From Planosporangium flavigriseum (GTDB taxonomy: Bacteria; Actinomycetota; Actinomycetes; Mycobacteriales; Micromonosporaceae), in assembly GCF_011947225.1 (NCBI RefSeq), contig NZ_JAATVW010000013.1:1-64000 (forward strand): DNA of 64,000 nucleotides, given 5' to 3'. Every line of letters starts with the position of its first letter. Position 1 is the stretch's first letter. Positions 1-7,840 of this stretch are shown piece after piece. The position numbers and the translations under genes are program-made. The notes under the pieces were generated by a model. The model was not told where the DNA came from and searched no databases. It worked only from the letters and a program-made list of their open reading frames with translations.

Positions 1-84
1 TCGCAGATCCTGACCCAGGCCGGTACCGCGATGCTGGCCCAGGCCAACCAGGCCAGCCAGGGCGTGCTCAAGCTGCTCGGCTGA
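1..84 (+). CDS. fliC: Flagellin, C-terminal end (partial)
   Basis: The window opens in frame inside a gene that ends with a TGA at 82-84. The 27 residues seen have the alanine/glutamine-rich amphipathic pattern of the flagellin C-terminal D0 helix (ILTQAGTAMLAQANQ, ending in VLKLLG). This helix packs inside the filament core and is the part bound by the chaperone FliS, whose gene lies just downstream. The position directly before a terminator and fliD fits flagellin, the filament subunit. Only the tail is visible, so gene length and start cannot be given. Confidence 0.88.
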   Translation, partial: SQILTQAGTAMLAQANQASQGVLKLLG

Positions 85-127
85 GCCGGTTAGGCGCTAA
101 CTGAATAACAACTTCACAGCTATCCGG

Positions 128-162
128 AAGGGGTGGCCCGCGCAGACCGCTGGCCACCCCTT
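128..162 (+). terminator. Rho-independent-type terminator after flagellin
   Basis: A perfect 11-bp stem (AAGGGGTGGCC at 128-138, GGCCACCCCTT at 152-162) with a 13-nt loop follows the flagellin stop by 43 bases. The trailing T run is short (TTT). It probably ends or attenuates the abundant flagellin transcript before fliD. Confidence 0.75.
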
Positions 163-211
163 TCGGCGGTGTACGCAGTAACCCCGCGTTCGGTCGGGAC
201 GGAGGAGCACA

Positions 212-1552
212 GTGGTCAGTATTGGCGCAGTCGATGGCCTTATCAGCGGCATGAACACGTCGCAGGTCATCGACCAGTTGATGCAGCTCGAGGCCAGGCC
301 GCAGACCATGTTGAAGGCGAAGGTCTCGAAGGAGAACCTGATCGTCGCCGCGTACCAGGCGGTGAACAGCAAGATGGCCGCGCTGAAGACCGCGGCCGAG
401 GCATTCACCGCACCGAACGCGCTGACTCCGACGAACCCGACCTGGCAGGCGGTCAAGGCGACCTCGTCCGCCACGTCGGTGACCGCGACAGCGACGACCG
501 GCGCGTCCCCCGTCAGCCTCACCTTCGACGTGACGGCGCTGGCGAAGGCTCAGGTGACGACCGCGAGCTACGCCTCGGCCACCGCAACCGCCACGACCGG
601 CAGCTCCGTCGACCTCACGGTCGCCGGCACGACCACTACGATCAACCTCACGGACACCTCCGTACAGGGCGTGGCCAGCGCGATCAACGCGGCCAAGACC
701 GGCGTGACCGCCGCCGTCGTCACCACGACTACAGGCACCGTCCTGCAGCTCACCGGCGACAAGACCGGCGCGGCGAACTCTTTCAGCATCACCGGGCTCT
801 CCGCGGCCACCACCAACATCGTCACGGCTTCCGACGCCCAGATCACCGTAGGCGACCCGGCCTCCGGCGGCTACGTCGTCACCAGCGCCACCAACTCGTT
901 CACGAACCTGATGAACAACGTGACCGTGAACGTGTCGAAGCTGGAGACCGGCGTTACCATGACCGTCGCCGCCGACCCGGAGTCGATCGCGGACAAGATG
1001 CAGGCGCTGGTCGATGCCGCCAATTCCGCCCTGGCCCAGGTCGGCACCTACACCACGTACAACTCGACCGCCAAGTCCGGTGGGGTCCTGACCGGCGACT
1101 ACACCGTGCGCCTGCTACGGGACAACATCCTGTCGGCGGTCAGCAACGGACTTGCCGGGTACGGCAGCTACAAGCAGGTCGGTGTCGACCTGGACAAGAC
1201 CGGCAAGCTGACCTTCGATCGCAGCGCCTTTATCGTCGCCTACAACGCGAATCCAGCCAGCGTGCAGAACGGCGTGAGCAACGGCGTCGCCACGAGCCTG
1301 AGCAAGATCGCCAAGGACGCGACCGACTTCGTCAGCGGCACCCTGACGACAGCGATTCAGAGCGGCCAGGACCAGGTCAAGGACCTGAACAACCGGATCG
1401 CCGACTGGGACAGCCGCCTGCAGATGCGACAGACCGCGCTCAAGCGGCAGTTCGCCGCTATGGAGGCCGCGCTCGGACAGCTGAAGAACCAGTCCAGCTG
1501 GCTGGCAGGTCAGATCGGTGGCCTGCCCAGCGGTAATTCGAGCGGTAATTGA
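212..1552 (+). CDS. fliD: Flagellar filament cap protein FliD
   Basis: FliD (HAP2) forms the cap at the filament tip, where it folds arriving flagellin subunits. The 446-residue product has the usual size. Its N-terminus (residues 1-100; motif GAVDGLISGMNTSQVIDQL) matches the FliD_N coiled-coil segment, the middle is a Thr/Ala/Val-rich beta region exposed at the tip, and the C-terminal part (about 200-435) is the FliD_C region ending in a glutamine-rich helix. The GTG start at 212 is chosen because GGAGGAG lies at 201-207. fliS follows with its ribosome site overlapping this stop. No sigma-28-type promoter was found in the gap upstream, so it may depend on read-through from flagellin or on a promoter I do not recognise. 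Confidence 0.93.
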   Translation: MVSIGAVDGLISGMNTSQVIDQLMQLEARPQTMLKAKVSKENLIVAAYQAVNSKMAALKTAAEAFTAPNALTPTNPTWQAVKATSSATSVTATATTGASPVSLTFDVTALAKAQVTTASYASATATATTGSSVDLTVAGTTTTINLTDTSVQGVASAINAAKTGVTAAVVTTTTGTVLQLTGDKTGAANSFSITGLSAATTNIVTASDAQITVGDPASGGYVVTSATNSFTNLMNNVTVNVSKLETGVTMTVAADPESIADKMQALVDAANSALAQVGTYTTYNSTAKSGGVLTGDYTVRLLRDNILSAVSNGLAGYGSYKQVGVDLDKTGKLTFDRSAFIVAYNANPASVQNGVSNGVATSLSKIAKDATDFVSGTLTTAIQSGQDQVKDLNNRIADWDSRLQMRQTALKRQFAAMEAALGQLKNQSSWLAGQIGGLPSGNSSGN

Positions 1553-1560
1553 GGACCCCG

Positions 1561-1980
1561 ATGAGCAATCCCGCACTTCGCGCCCGGTACCTGGCCCAGT
1601 CGATCGCCACCGCGTCCCCCGGACAGCTGCTGGTGATGCTGTACGACCGGCTGGTCGTCGACCTGACGCAGGCCGAGGAGGCGCTGCGAGCCGGCGACCG
1701 CGAAACCGGTTCGGCCCGGCTGATGCACGCCCAGGAAATCGTGGCGGAACTTCACTCCACCTTGGACCTCTCCGTCTGGGAGGGCGCCGCGGACCTGGCC
1801 CGGATCTACCGGTTCCTGCTGACTGAACTGATCAAGGCCAACGTCCGCGGCGACGCGGACCTGGCTGGTGCCTGCCGCCGCATGGTGGAGCCGCTGCGCG
1901 ACGCGTGGCGGGAGGCGCTCCAGACGACGCAGGCGGCCGCCGCCTCGGCGGCGGGAGCCGTCCCGGCGCGGGTCGCGTGA
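1561..1980 (+). CDS. fliS: Flagellin export chaperone FliS
   Basis: FliS binds the flagellin C-terminus in the cytoplasm, stops it polymerising early and delivers it to the export gate. The 139-residue product carries the family signature near its N-terminus (ARYLAQSIATASPGQLLVMLYD), all-helical, at the normal family length. ATG 1561 is preferred over an in-frame TTG at 1549 because GAGGA at 1551-1555, overlapping the fliD stop, is correctly spaced. The stop overlaps the next gene's GTG by four bases, so the three cap and chaperone genes are translationally coupled. Confidence 0.93.
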   Translation: MSNPALRARYLAQSIATASPGQLLVMLYDRLVVDLTQAEEALRAGDRETGSARLMHAQEIVAELHSTLDLSVWEGAADLARIYRFLLTELIKANVRGDADLAGACRRMVEPLRDAWREALQTTQAAAASAAGAVPARVA

Positions 1981-2306
1981 CGGCCGTGACCAGCGGCTGG
2001 CGGCGCGCCTGGACGGATGCGCTGGACGCGCTCGAGGTCGACGTGGAGCGGGTGGAGGCGCTGCTCGCCGAGGACCACCGAGCTCGGGACCTGCCCTTGG
2101 CCACCCCGTGGTCACCGCCGGAGGGGCTCGGCGAGCTGCCGTTGGACCTGCGCCCACGCGCGGACGCCATCCTCAACCGGCAGCTCGCCGCAGCCCAGGC
2201 GCTCGCGCTCGCGATGGTGGCGAACCGCCGCCAGAGCGAGATGGCCGCGCGCATCGAGGCGGGCGACGAGCCCCGTCGGCCGGCCTACCTCGACTGCGCC
2301 ATCTGA
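1977..2306 (+). CDS. FliT-like small flagellar protein (putative)
   Basis: This 109-residue, mostly helical and Arg/Glu/Ala-rich protein starts at a GTG overlapping the fliS stop (GTGA). FliT, the FliD chaperone, usually sits at this position after fliDS and has a similar size, so a FliT-like role is inferred from position and helical make-up. I do not see a diagnostic FliT motif. The product has N-terminal (about 1-30) and C-terminal (about 65-95) helices separated by a Pro/Leu-rich loop. Confidence 0.6.
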   Translation: MTAVTSGWRRAWTDALDALEVDVERVEALLAEDHRARDLPLATPWSPPEGLGELPLDLRPRADAILNRQLAAAQALALAMVANRRQSEMAARIEAGDEPRRPAYLDCAI

Positions 2307-2371
2307 CCACGCGTCCGGCGCGCCCCCGCATCAGCGGTCACCCTTTCGAGTGATGCCCGATTTACGTAGGT

Positions 2372-2398
2372 CTCAGGACCGGCCCGCCGGTGCCGATA
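2372..2398 (+). promoter_or_regulatory. Flagellar sigma-28-type promoter for the glycosyltransferase gene
   Basis: CTCA at 2372-2375, a 16-base spacer and GCCGATA at 2392-2398. The -10 element equals the sigma-28 (FliA/WhiG) consensus GCCGATAA. The same CTCA-N16-GCCGAT arrangement recurs in front of six other flagellar or chemotaxis units here. The predicted transcript start coincides with the GTG at 2407. Confidence 0.8.
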
Positions 2399-2406
2399 CA
2401 TATCGT

Positions 2407-4584
2407 GTGAGCCGACTTCCTGTCTCGATCGTCGTTACCGCCAGCGGCAGCCTTGATGACTTCCACGCGAGTCTGGAGTGTCTGCGCCCGACCCTCGGTA
2501 TACGAGACGAGGTCGTCTGCGTCGTGCCGACCGACCGGGCAGACCTGCGCGACGAGCTCAACGGCAGAACGTGGCTCACGGTGCTCGATGTGGAGTCCGC
2601 GGACCCGGCCACCCGCTGGGCGGCCGGGTGTGCCGCCACCCGGCACTCCCTCATCGTCTTTCTCGACGGCGACGTCCTCGTCTCTCCACACTGGCTGGAC
2701 CCGGTCGTCGAGGCGTTGACCGAACCGGGCGTCGTCGCCGCCGGTCCGCGGTGCCACCTCACCATCGGCCCGCAGGGCGTCGATCTGCCCGACGAGGCGT
2801 TGGTCAACGTTCCTGCCTTCAAGTCGTACGCCCGGCAGTGGCGACAGGAGCACACCGGCAGTTTCAGCGAGGTCGACCGGCTGGGGCCGGTCTGCGCCGC
2901 CTTCCGGCGCGACGCGCTCAGCCGGGTCGGCGGGCCGACCCTCGACATGCCGTACGAGCAGTTGCGCAGGAAAGGCCGGATCGTCGTCGCGCACAGCGCG
3001 CTCGTCGCACACGTGGGTTCGGAGCAGTGCTCCCTGCGCGTGCCCGACATCTCCACCGACGCTCCCCTGCTGTCCGCGAGCCTGATCGTGAAGGACGAGG
3101 AGGAGATCCTCGCCGAGTGCCTGACCGCGCTGCGGGACTTCGTCGACGAGATCGTCGTATACGACACCGGCTCCACCGACCGATCCCGGGAGATCGCCCG
3201 CGAGCACGGCGCCCGGGTCATCGAAGGCTATTGGAACGATCATTTCGGTGACGCGCGAAACCGGTCGATCGAGAACTGTACGGGGCAGTGGGTCGTCGTC
3301 GTGGACGCGGACGAGATCATGACCGGTGATCCCGCCCAGGTGCGTGCGGCGCTGGCCACCGCCGACAGGCCGGCCCTGCTCGCCGAGGTGGAGAGCCTGA
3401 CCGGCCATGGCACCGCGACGTACGGGCGGATGCTGTCCGTCCGGTTCTTCCGGCCCAACCGCGGCCGGTACATCCGCCGCCTCCACGAGCAGGTGAGCGA
3501 CCGGATCGTCGGTCGTCCGGTACGCTCCGTGCCGCTACCCGGCGTGAGTCTTCGCCACTCCGGCTACACGACCGTCCGCGCCACCGTCAAGAACAAGGGT
3601 GAGCGCAACCTTCGACTGGCCGAGTTGTCGGTCGAGGACTCGACGGCCGGCGGCCATCATCTGATCGACCTCGCGCGCTCCCAGCTCATGGCGGGCAAGG
3701 TCGAAGAGGCGTTCGAGACGTGCCAGGAGGGGCTGGCCACCAGCACCGAGGCGGTCGTCCGGCTGGGATTCCTCCGGCCCTTGATCCACGCTTGCGAGGC
3801 CCTGGGAAAGCTCGATGTAGCCCGTGCGGCGATCGCGGAAATTCGTCAGCTGTCCAGCGCCGCCGTGGCAGATGAGTTCGAGGCGCGCATCCGTTACAAG
3901 GACGGGGACCTCGAGGGCGCCCTGGCGGCCGTCCGGGCGTTTCCGGAGTCCGTGATGGACGACCAGTTCACCTTTATCAGCCGGGATCGCCTCGCCGAAA
4001 TCGAGATTCTCAGCCTGTTCCGGCTCCAGCGCCACCGCGAGGCGGCGGAGCGGCTGCGCGAGTGCGTTCGGGCACAGACGTTGCCCCTGAACCTTCCCCA
4101 GATGGCGGCGGTGCTCAAGGCCGCCGGTTCGGGGATTGACGAGCTCGCGGACCTGGTCCCGGCGCCCGCCCTCCGCGCCCTGCTGTTCCTGACGACCGAA
4201 GCCCCGGTCGACCAGGTCGACGAGGTGCTGGAGGCGCTCTGGCAGCGGCACGCCGGCTCGGCGGCCCTGCTGGCGGCCGCGGCCCGGCTCGGTGGCGGAC
4301 TGCCGGTCATGCGTGCGATGGAGTGGGCCGCCCGCCTGCGCCAGCACGGATTCTCGGAGCACTGCACGCTGCTGGCGCTGGCCGCGAATGAGACGCGGAG
4401 GTCTCGCGACCGCGTACTGGCCACCGCGATCGCGCTGGAACTGTTCTCCGACGAGCGCGCGATGCCGCTGCTGGAGAAGACACTCGAAGCCGTACCGGAC
4501 GACGAGACCGACGCCGTGCTCGACGAACTGCGGCTGCTCGCGCCCGGAATCGCCGCGGCCATCGCGCCCGCCGCCGCCGGCTGA
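2407..4584 (+). CDS. Family 2 glycosyltransferase with TPR-like tail, probable flagellin glycosyltransferase
   Basis: The 725-residue product contains two GT-A-like family 2 glycosyltransferase segments. The first (about 1-190) begins LPVSIVVTASGS and has a DGD metal/nucleotide motif (VFLDGDVLVS). The second (about 225-420) begins SLIVKDEEEILAECL and carries VVYDTGSTDRS and the DADEIM motif. The rest (about 420-725) is alpha-helical and looks like TPR-type repeats. GT2 enzymes with TPR tails beside flagellin genes commonly O-glycosylate flagellin, which is the inferred role. An ATG at 2353 would extend the frame, but a flagellar promoter occupies 2372-2398, so the GTG at 2407, eight bases after the -10 element, is the likely leaderless start. 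Confidence 0.83.
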   Translation: MSRLPVSIVVTASGSLDDFHASLECLRPTLGIRDEVVCVVPTDRADLRDELNGRTWLTVLDVESADPATRWAAGCAATRHSLIVFLDGDVLVSPHWLDPVVEALTEPGVVAAGPRCHLTIGPQGVDLPDEALVNVPAFKSYARQWRQEHTGSFSEVDRLGPVCAAFRRDALSRVGGPTLDMPYEQLRRKGRIVVAHSALVAHVGSEQCSLRVPDISTDAPLLSASLIVKDEEEILAECLTALRDFVDEIVVYDTGSTDRSREIAREHGARVIEGYWNDHFGDARNRSIENCTGQWVVVVDADEIMTGDPAQVRAALATADRPALLAEVESLTGHGTATYGRMLSVRFFRPNRGRYIRRLHEQVSDRIVGRPVRSVPLPGVSLRHSGYTTVRATVKNKGERNLRLAELSVEDSTAGGHHLIDLARSQLMAGKVEEAFETCQEGLATSTEAVVRLGFLRPLIHACEALGKLDVARAAIAEIRQLSSAAVADEFEARIRYKDGDLEGALAAVRAFPESVMDDQFTFISRDRLAEIEILSLFRLQRHREAAERLRECVRAQTLPLNLPQMAAVLKAAGSGIDELADLVPAPALRALLFLTTEAPVDQVDEVLEALWQRHAGSAALLAAAARLGGGLPVMRAMEWAARLRQHGFSEHCTLLALAANETRRSRDRVLATAIALELFSDERAMPLLEKTLEAVPDDETDAVLDELRLLAPGIAAAIAPAAAG

Positions 4585-4611
4585 GACGGCCGCGCTGCAC
4601 GACGCCGGCCA

Positions 4612-4953
4612 TGAGCGGGGGTACACCGGTACGTCCTGGACGTACCGGTGGGCACGGACAGCGGCTTCTTCGGCTGTACGGCCGCCGAACAGCTCGTCGC
4701 CCAGTTGCTTGTCGACCGGCAGATCGACGGCTGTTGCGTGACTGCTGGAGCTCGCGGAGCTGGTATGCGCGCCGAACGCTCCGGCCTCCGACGCGGTCTT
4801 GGCCGCCGGCTGGATGGCGCAGGCTCCCCGCGTCATCGAGGACGCGGAGCTCTGGTACCGACTGGCGCGGCCGCCGACGGCACGCCCATCCCGATCGACG
4901 TGGCCACCGTGCTCACCGTGGGCTGGTTCGACAACATCCTGCTCATTCGCTGA
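4612..4953 (+). pseudogene. Frameshifted gene of unknown function between the glycosyltransferase and flgB
   Basis: Coding-like sequence runs through this stretch but switches frame. From about 4630 the frame reads YVLDVPVGTDSGFFGC, from about 4742 a +1 frame reads LLELAELVCAPNAPASDAVL through EDAELWYRLA, and from about 4866 the first frame resumes with DGTPIPIDVATVLTVG and ends at the TGA at 4951-4953. Joined, the pieces give one coherent protein of about 110 residues with typical GC-rich codons. A nearby ATG (4612) is out of frame with the first piece, so a further shift in a run of five Gs may exist. I do not recognise the family. Either the gene has decayed or the read contains indels. 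Confidence 0.55.
4624..4650. repeat. 27-bp near-perfect palindrome
   Basis: CACCGGTACGTCC and GGACGTACCGGTG form two perfect 13-bp arms around one central T. It lies at the start of the frameshifted gene, about 40 bases after the glycosyltransferase stop. The tiny centre makes it look more like a dimeric-regulator operator than a terminator; no protein partner can be named. Confidence 0.5.
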
Positions 4954-5029
4954 GCGAGCAGCACCGGGGGCGCCGAGACGGTACCCGTTTGGCAACCGCC
5001 AAGCCGGTGATTGGCAACCGACAAAGCCG

Positions 5030-5055
5030 TTCAAGCCCCCAGCTCCCTGCCGATG
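5030..5055 (+). promoter_or_regulatory. Sigma-28-like promoter of the flgB operon (variant)
   Basis: TTCA at 5030-5033, a 15-base spacer and GCCGATG at 5049-5055. This is one base off the CTCA-N16 form seen at the other flagellar promoters. It leaves an untranslated leader of about 75 bases before flgB. Confidence 0.6.
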
Positions 5056-5136
5056 AGAACCATGAGCACGGAGCGCTCAACTGGGTCGCCATGGATCGGC
5101 GATACGTACCACCGTCGCCGAAGGGAGCGTCCTCCG

Positions 5137-5487
5137 ATGCTGGACGACGTCACGTCCGTCGCGCTGCACACTGCGCTGTCCGGTCTTCATCTGAGACAGC
5201 GAGTGATCGCCGACAACATCGCGAACATTGAGACCCCCAACTTCCACGCCCGCAAGGTCTCCTTCGAGAAGGCCCTGGGCGCCGCGATCGCGAGCGGCGG
5301 CAACCCGGCGGACGTGTCACCGACCATCGCCCGGTCGCTGGAGCCCACCCGACTGGATGGCAACAACGTCAACCTCGACGAGGAGACGATCTCCAGCATC
5401 GACGCGGGTCTGCGGTACCAGCTGGCGTTGACGGCACTGAACAACAAGATCAACGGCCTGAGCAGCGTCATCAAGGGAGTTGCGTAA
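5137..5487 (+). CDS. flgB: Flagellar proximal rod protein FlgB
   Basis: FlgB builds the proximal rod joining the MS ring to the distal rod. The 116-residue product has the N-terminal helix typical of rod and hook proteins (LHTALSGLHLRQRVIADNIANIETPNFHA positions about 9-37) with the conserved NIAN core, and a C-terminal amphipathic helix (YQLALTALNNKINGL). ATG 5137 follows GAAGGGAG at 5119-5126. It heads a long operon that reads without large gaps to flgE. Confidence 0.94.
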   Translation: MLDDVTSVALHTALSGLHLRQRVIADNIANIETPNFHARKVSFEKALGAAIASGGNPADVSPTIARSLEPTRLDGNNVNLDEETISSIDAGLRYQLALTALNNKINGLSSVIKGVA

Positions 5488-5488
5488 C

Positions 5489-5911
5489 ATGGCCCTCCCC
5501 ACCTTCGGCACGATCGGCATCGCGGGCACCGGCCTCACCGTGTACCGCAAGTGGCTCGACGCGGTCTCCGACAACATCACGAACATGAACAACGCCAGCC
5601 CCACCAGCGGGCAGGCGTTCCAGGCGCGCTACGTGCTGGCCCAGGCCCAGACCGACGGTATGACCGGCCAGGGCGCCGGCGTCGCGGTCGGTGGCATCGC
5701 GCTGAGCGGGAACCCCGAGGGGCGGCTGGTGTACGAGCCGAACAACCCGCTCGCCGACAAGGACGGAATGGTCCGCTACCCGGACATCGACCTCGGTAGC
5801 CAGATGGCGCAGATGATCATGGCGCAGCGCGGTTACCAGGCGAACCTCGCTGTGGTCGAGCGGGCCAAGACCTCGTACGAGGCGGCTCTGCAGCTCGGGA
5901 GGAGCGCATGA
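5489..5911 (+). CDS. flgC: Flagellar proximal rod protein FlgC
   Basis: FlgC is the partner rod subunit of FlgB. The 140-residue product has the conserved N-terminal segment with SDNITNMNNASPTSG (the usual NxANxxT-type motif) and the C-terminal helix ending MIMAQRGYQANLAVVERAKTSYEA region (split here: MIMAQRGYQANL at about 112-123). ATG 5489 lies one base after the flgB stop, with AAGGGAG at 5473-5479 inside flgB. The stop overlaps fliE by four bases. Confidence 0.94.
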   Translation: MALPTFGTIGIAGTGLTVYRKWLDAVSDNITNMNNASPTSGQAFQARYVLAQAQTDGMTGQGAGVAVGGIALSGNPEGRLVYEPNNPLADKDGMVRYPDIDLGSQMAQMIMAQRGYQANLAVVERAKTSYEAALQLGRSA

Positions 5912-6225
5912 GCATCGACGCGATCGGCGCGATCGGCGGCGCGCTGCCGATACTGCCGACTCCCCCTGCGCTCGACGCGGGCACTGCCCAGCCGGCCGAC
6001 ACCGGCGCCAGCTTCGCCGCCACGCTCGGCCGTGGCCTGGAGCAGCTGCAGTCCGTGCAGAGCAAGGCGGACGACCTCGCCGTGCAGGCGGCCGCAGGGA
6101 CCCTCGCGGACCCGGCCGAGTACATGATCGCCAGCTCTCAGGCGTCGCTGGCCACCCAGTTGACGGTGGCTGTGCGCAACAAGGCGATCGAGGCGTTTAA
6201 CGAGATCATGAGGTTGCAGGCCTGA
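5908..6225 (+). CDS. fliE: Flagellar hook-basal body protein FliE
   Basis: FliE (105 residues) sits between the MS ring and the proximal rod and is needed early for rod export. The C-terminal third is the family signature (YMIASSQASLATQLTVAV, then NKAIEAFNEIMRLQ). The N-terminus is Gly/Ile/Pro-rich and flexible. ATGA overlap with flgC and TGATG overlap with fliF show strict translational coupling. Confidence 0.93.
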   Translation: MSIDAIGAIGGALPILPTPPALDAGTAQPADTGASFAATLGRGLEQLQSVQSKADDLAVQAAAGTLADPAEYMIASSQASLATQLTVAVRNKAIEAFNEIMRLQA

Positions 6226-7838
6226 TGCGCGACCGCGTTACCGCCGTTCTGCGCCGGATCACCGAGACCTTCCAGTCGTTCACGCCTGGCCAGAAGGCCA
6301 TGAGCGTATTCGCGGTGATCGCGCTCGCCATCGGTGGATACTTCTTCTCCACGTGGGTGGCCCAACCCACGTACAGTCCCCTGTTCTCCAACCTCGCCCC
6401 CGCCGACGCGAGCGCGATCGTCGACAAGCTGACCGCGGACGGTGTCCCCTACCAGCTCACCAACGGCGGCCAGACCATCATGGTGCCGCAGGACCAGGTG
6501 TACGCCGAGCGCATCAAGCTCAGCGGCCAGGGACTGCCGGCCCAGGCGGACACCGGCTACGCGCTGCTGGACAAGCAGGGCGTGATGACCAGCGACTTCA
6601 TGCAGCAGGTCGGCTACCAGCGGGCGCTCGAGGGCGAGCTGAACAAGACGATCAAGTCGATCAGCGGCGTGCAGAACGCGGCCGTGCATCTGGCGATCCC
6701 GACCAAGGACGTGTTCGCCGACAACCAGCAGAAGCCGACCGCGTCGGTGCTCGTGCAGACCGCGCCGAGCGCGAAGCTGAGCTCCGCCCAGGCGCAGTCG
6801 ATCGTCCACCTCGTCGCGTCGAGCGTGCCCGGCCTGGAGGCCAGCAAGGTGACCCTCGTCGGCGCCGACGGCAAGGTGCTGTCCACCGAGGACAGCGCCG
6901 GCGCGAGCGGCGCCGCGGACTCCCGCAGCCAGCAGACGCTGGCGTTCGAGCAGCGCATGACCGGCTCGCTGCAGCAGATGCTCGACCAGGTCGTGGGCAC
7001 CGGACACGCGGCCGTCAAGATCACCGCCGACCTCGACTACGACCAGACCGAGACCAAGACCCAGAAGTACATCGCGGACCCGAGCACCCCGCCGCTGGCG
7101 GAGAGCAAGAAGACCGAGCTGTACAGCGGAAGCGGGGCGCTCGGCGCCGGCGTGCTCGGCCCGGACAACATCCAGGTGCCCACCGGGGTCAACCCCTCGA
7201 GCGGGTACTCGTCGGAGTCCCTGACCCGCAACAACGCGGTCGGGATGGTGACCGAGACCCGCAAGTCCGCACCCGGCTCGGTCCGCCGGCTCTCGGTCGC
7301 GGTCATGCTCGACAGCGCCACCGCCGGCGGCGTCGACCAGGGCCAGCTGCAGCAGTTGGTGTCCTCGGCGGTCGGGCTGGACCCCAACCGCGGTGACTCC
7401 ATCGCGGTGAGCACGATCCCGTTCGACAAGTCCGCCGCGAAGGCGAACGCCACCGCGCTCGCCGACGCCAAGAAGGCCGAACAGCAGGCCCAGCTGTACT
7501 CGATGCTCAAGACCGGCGCTGTCGTCGGTGCGATCCTCCTGCTCGGGCTCATCGCCTGGCTGCGCACCCGGCGGCGGAACAAGGGCCTGCGCTCCCTGCA
7601 GGCCGAGATCGCCCGGGCCAACGAGGAGCGGCTGCAGCTCGAACTGGCCGAGGCCCGCGCGGCGCTCGAGGCCGAGGCCAACGCGGAGGCACGGCTCGCG
7701 ATCGCGGGCGGCGGCCCCGACGACGACGCAGCCGCAGAGCGCGAGGAGCGGCAGCGGGAGATCACCAGCCTGGTCGAGCAGCAGCCTGAAGAGGTCGCGA
7801 TGGTCCTGCGCGGCTGGCTCGCGGATCGGAGGGGCTGA
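6225..7838 (+). CDS. fliF: Flagellar MS-ring protein FliF
   Basis: FliF (537 residues) forms the membrane-supramembrane ring and housing of the export gate. One membrane segment lies near residues 25-45 (MSVFAVIALAIGGYFFS) and a second near 426-446 (TGAVVGAILLLGLIAWL), enclosing the periplasmic ring-building motifs (LTADGVPYQLTNGGQTIMVP at about 68-87; a PEDV-like YscJ/FliF domain follows). The C-terminal tail after the second membrane helix is charged and should bind FliG, the next gene. The length is normal. Confidence 0.95.
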   Translation: MRDRVTAVLRRITETFQSFTPGQKAMSVFAVIALAIGGYFFSTWVAQPTYSPLFSNLAPADASAIVDKLTADGVPYQLTNGGQTIMVPQDQVYAERIKLSGQGLPAQADTGYALLDKQGVMTSDFMQQVGYQRALEGELNKTIKSISGVQNAAVHLAIPTKDVFADNQQKPTASVLVQTAPSAKLSSAQAQSIVHLVASSVPGLEASKVTLVGADGKVLSTEDSAGASGAADSRSQQTLAFEQRMTGSLQQMLDQVVGTGHAAVKITADLDYDQTETKTQKYIADPSTPPLAESKKTELYSGSGALGAGVLGPDNIQVPTGVNPSSGYSSESLTRNNAVGMVTETRKSAPGSVRRLSVAVMLDSATAGGVDQGQLQQLVSSAVGLDPNRGDSIAVSTIPFDKSAAKANATALADAKKAEQQAQLYSMLKTGAVVGAILLLGLIAWLRTRRRNKGLRSLQAEIARANEERLQLELAEARAALEAEANAEARLAIAGGGPDDDAAAEREERQREITSLVEQQPEEVAMVLRGWLADRRG

Positions 7839-7840
7839 CG

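Noticed and set aside
133-1536. Long open frame overlapping fliD in another frame
   Set aside because: Arg/Asp/Gln-rich text without domains, typical of an off-frame reading of high-GC sequence; fliD explains the region.
2353-2406. ATG at 2353 as start of the glycosyltransferase
   Set aside because: It would place the whole sigma-28-type promoter inside the coding sequence; the GTG at 2407 fits the promoter and the pattern at fliM and EAL-HDOD.
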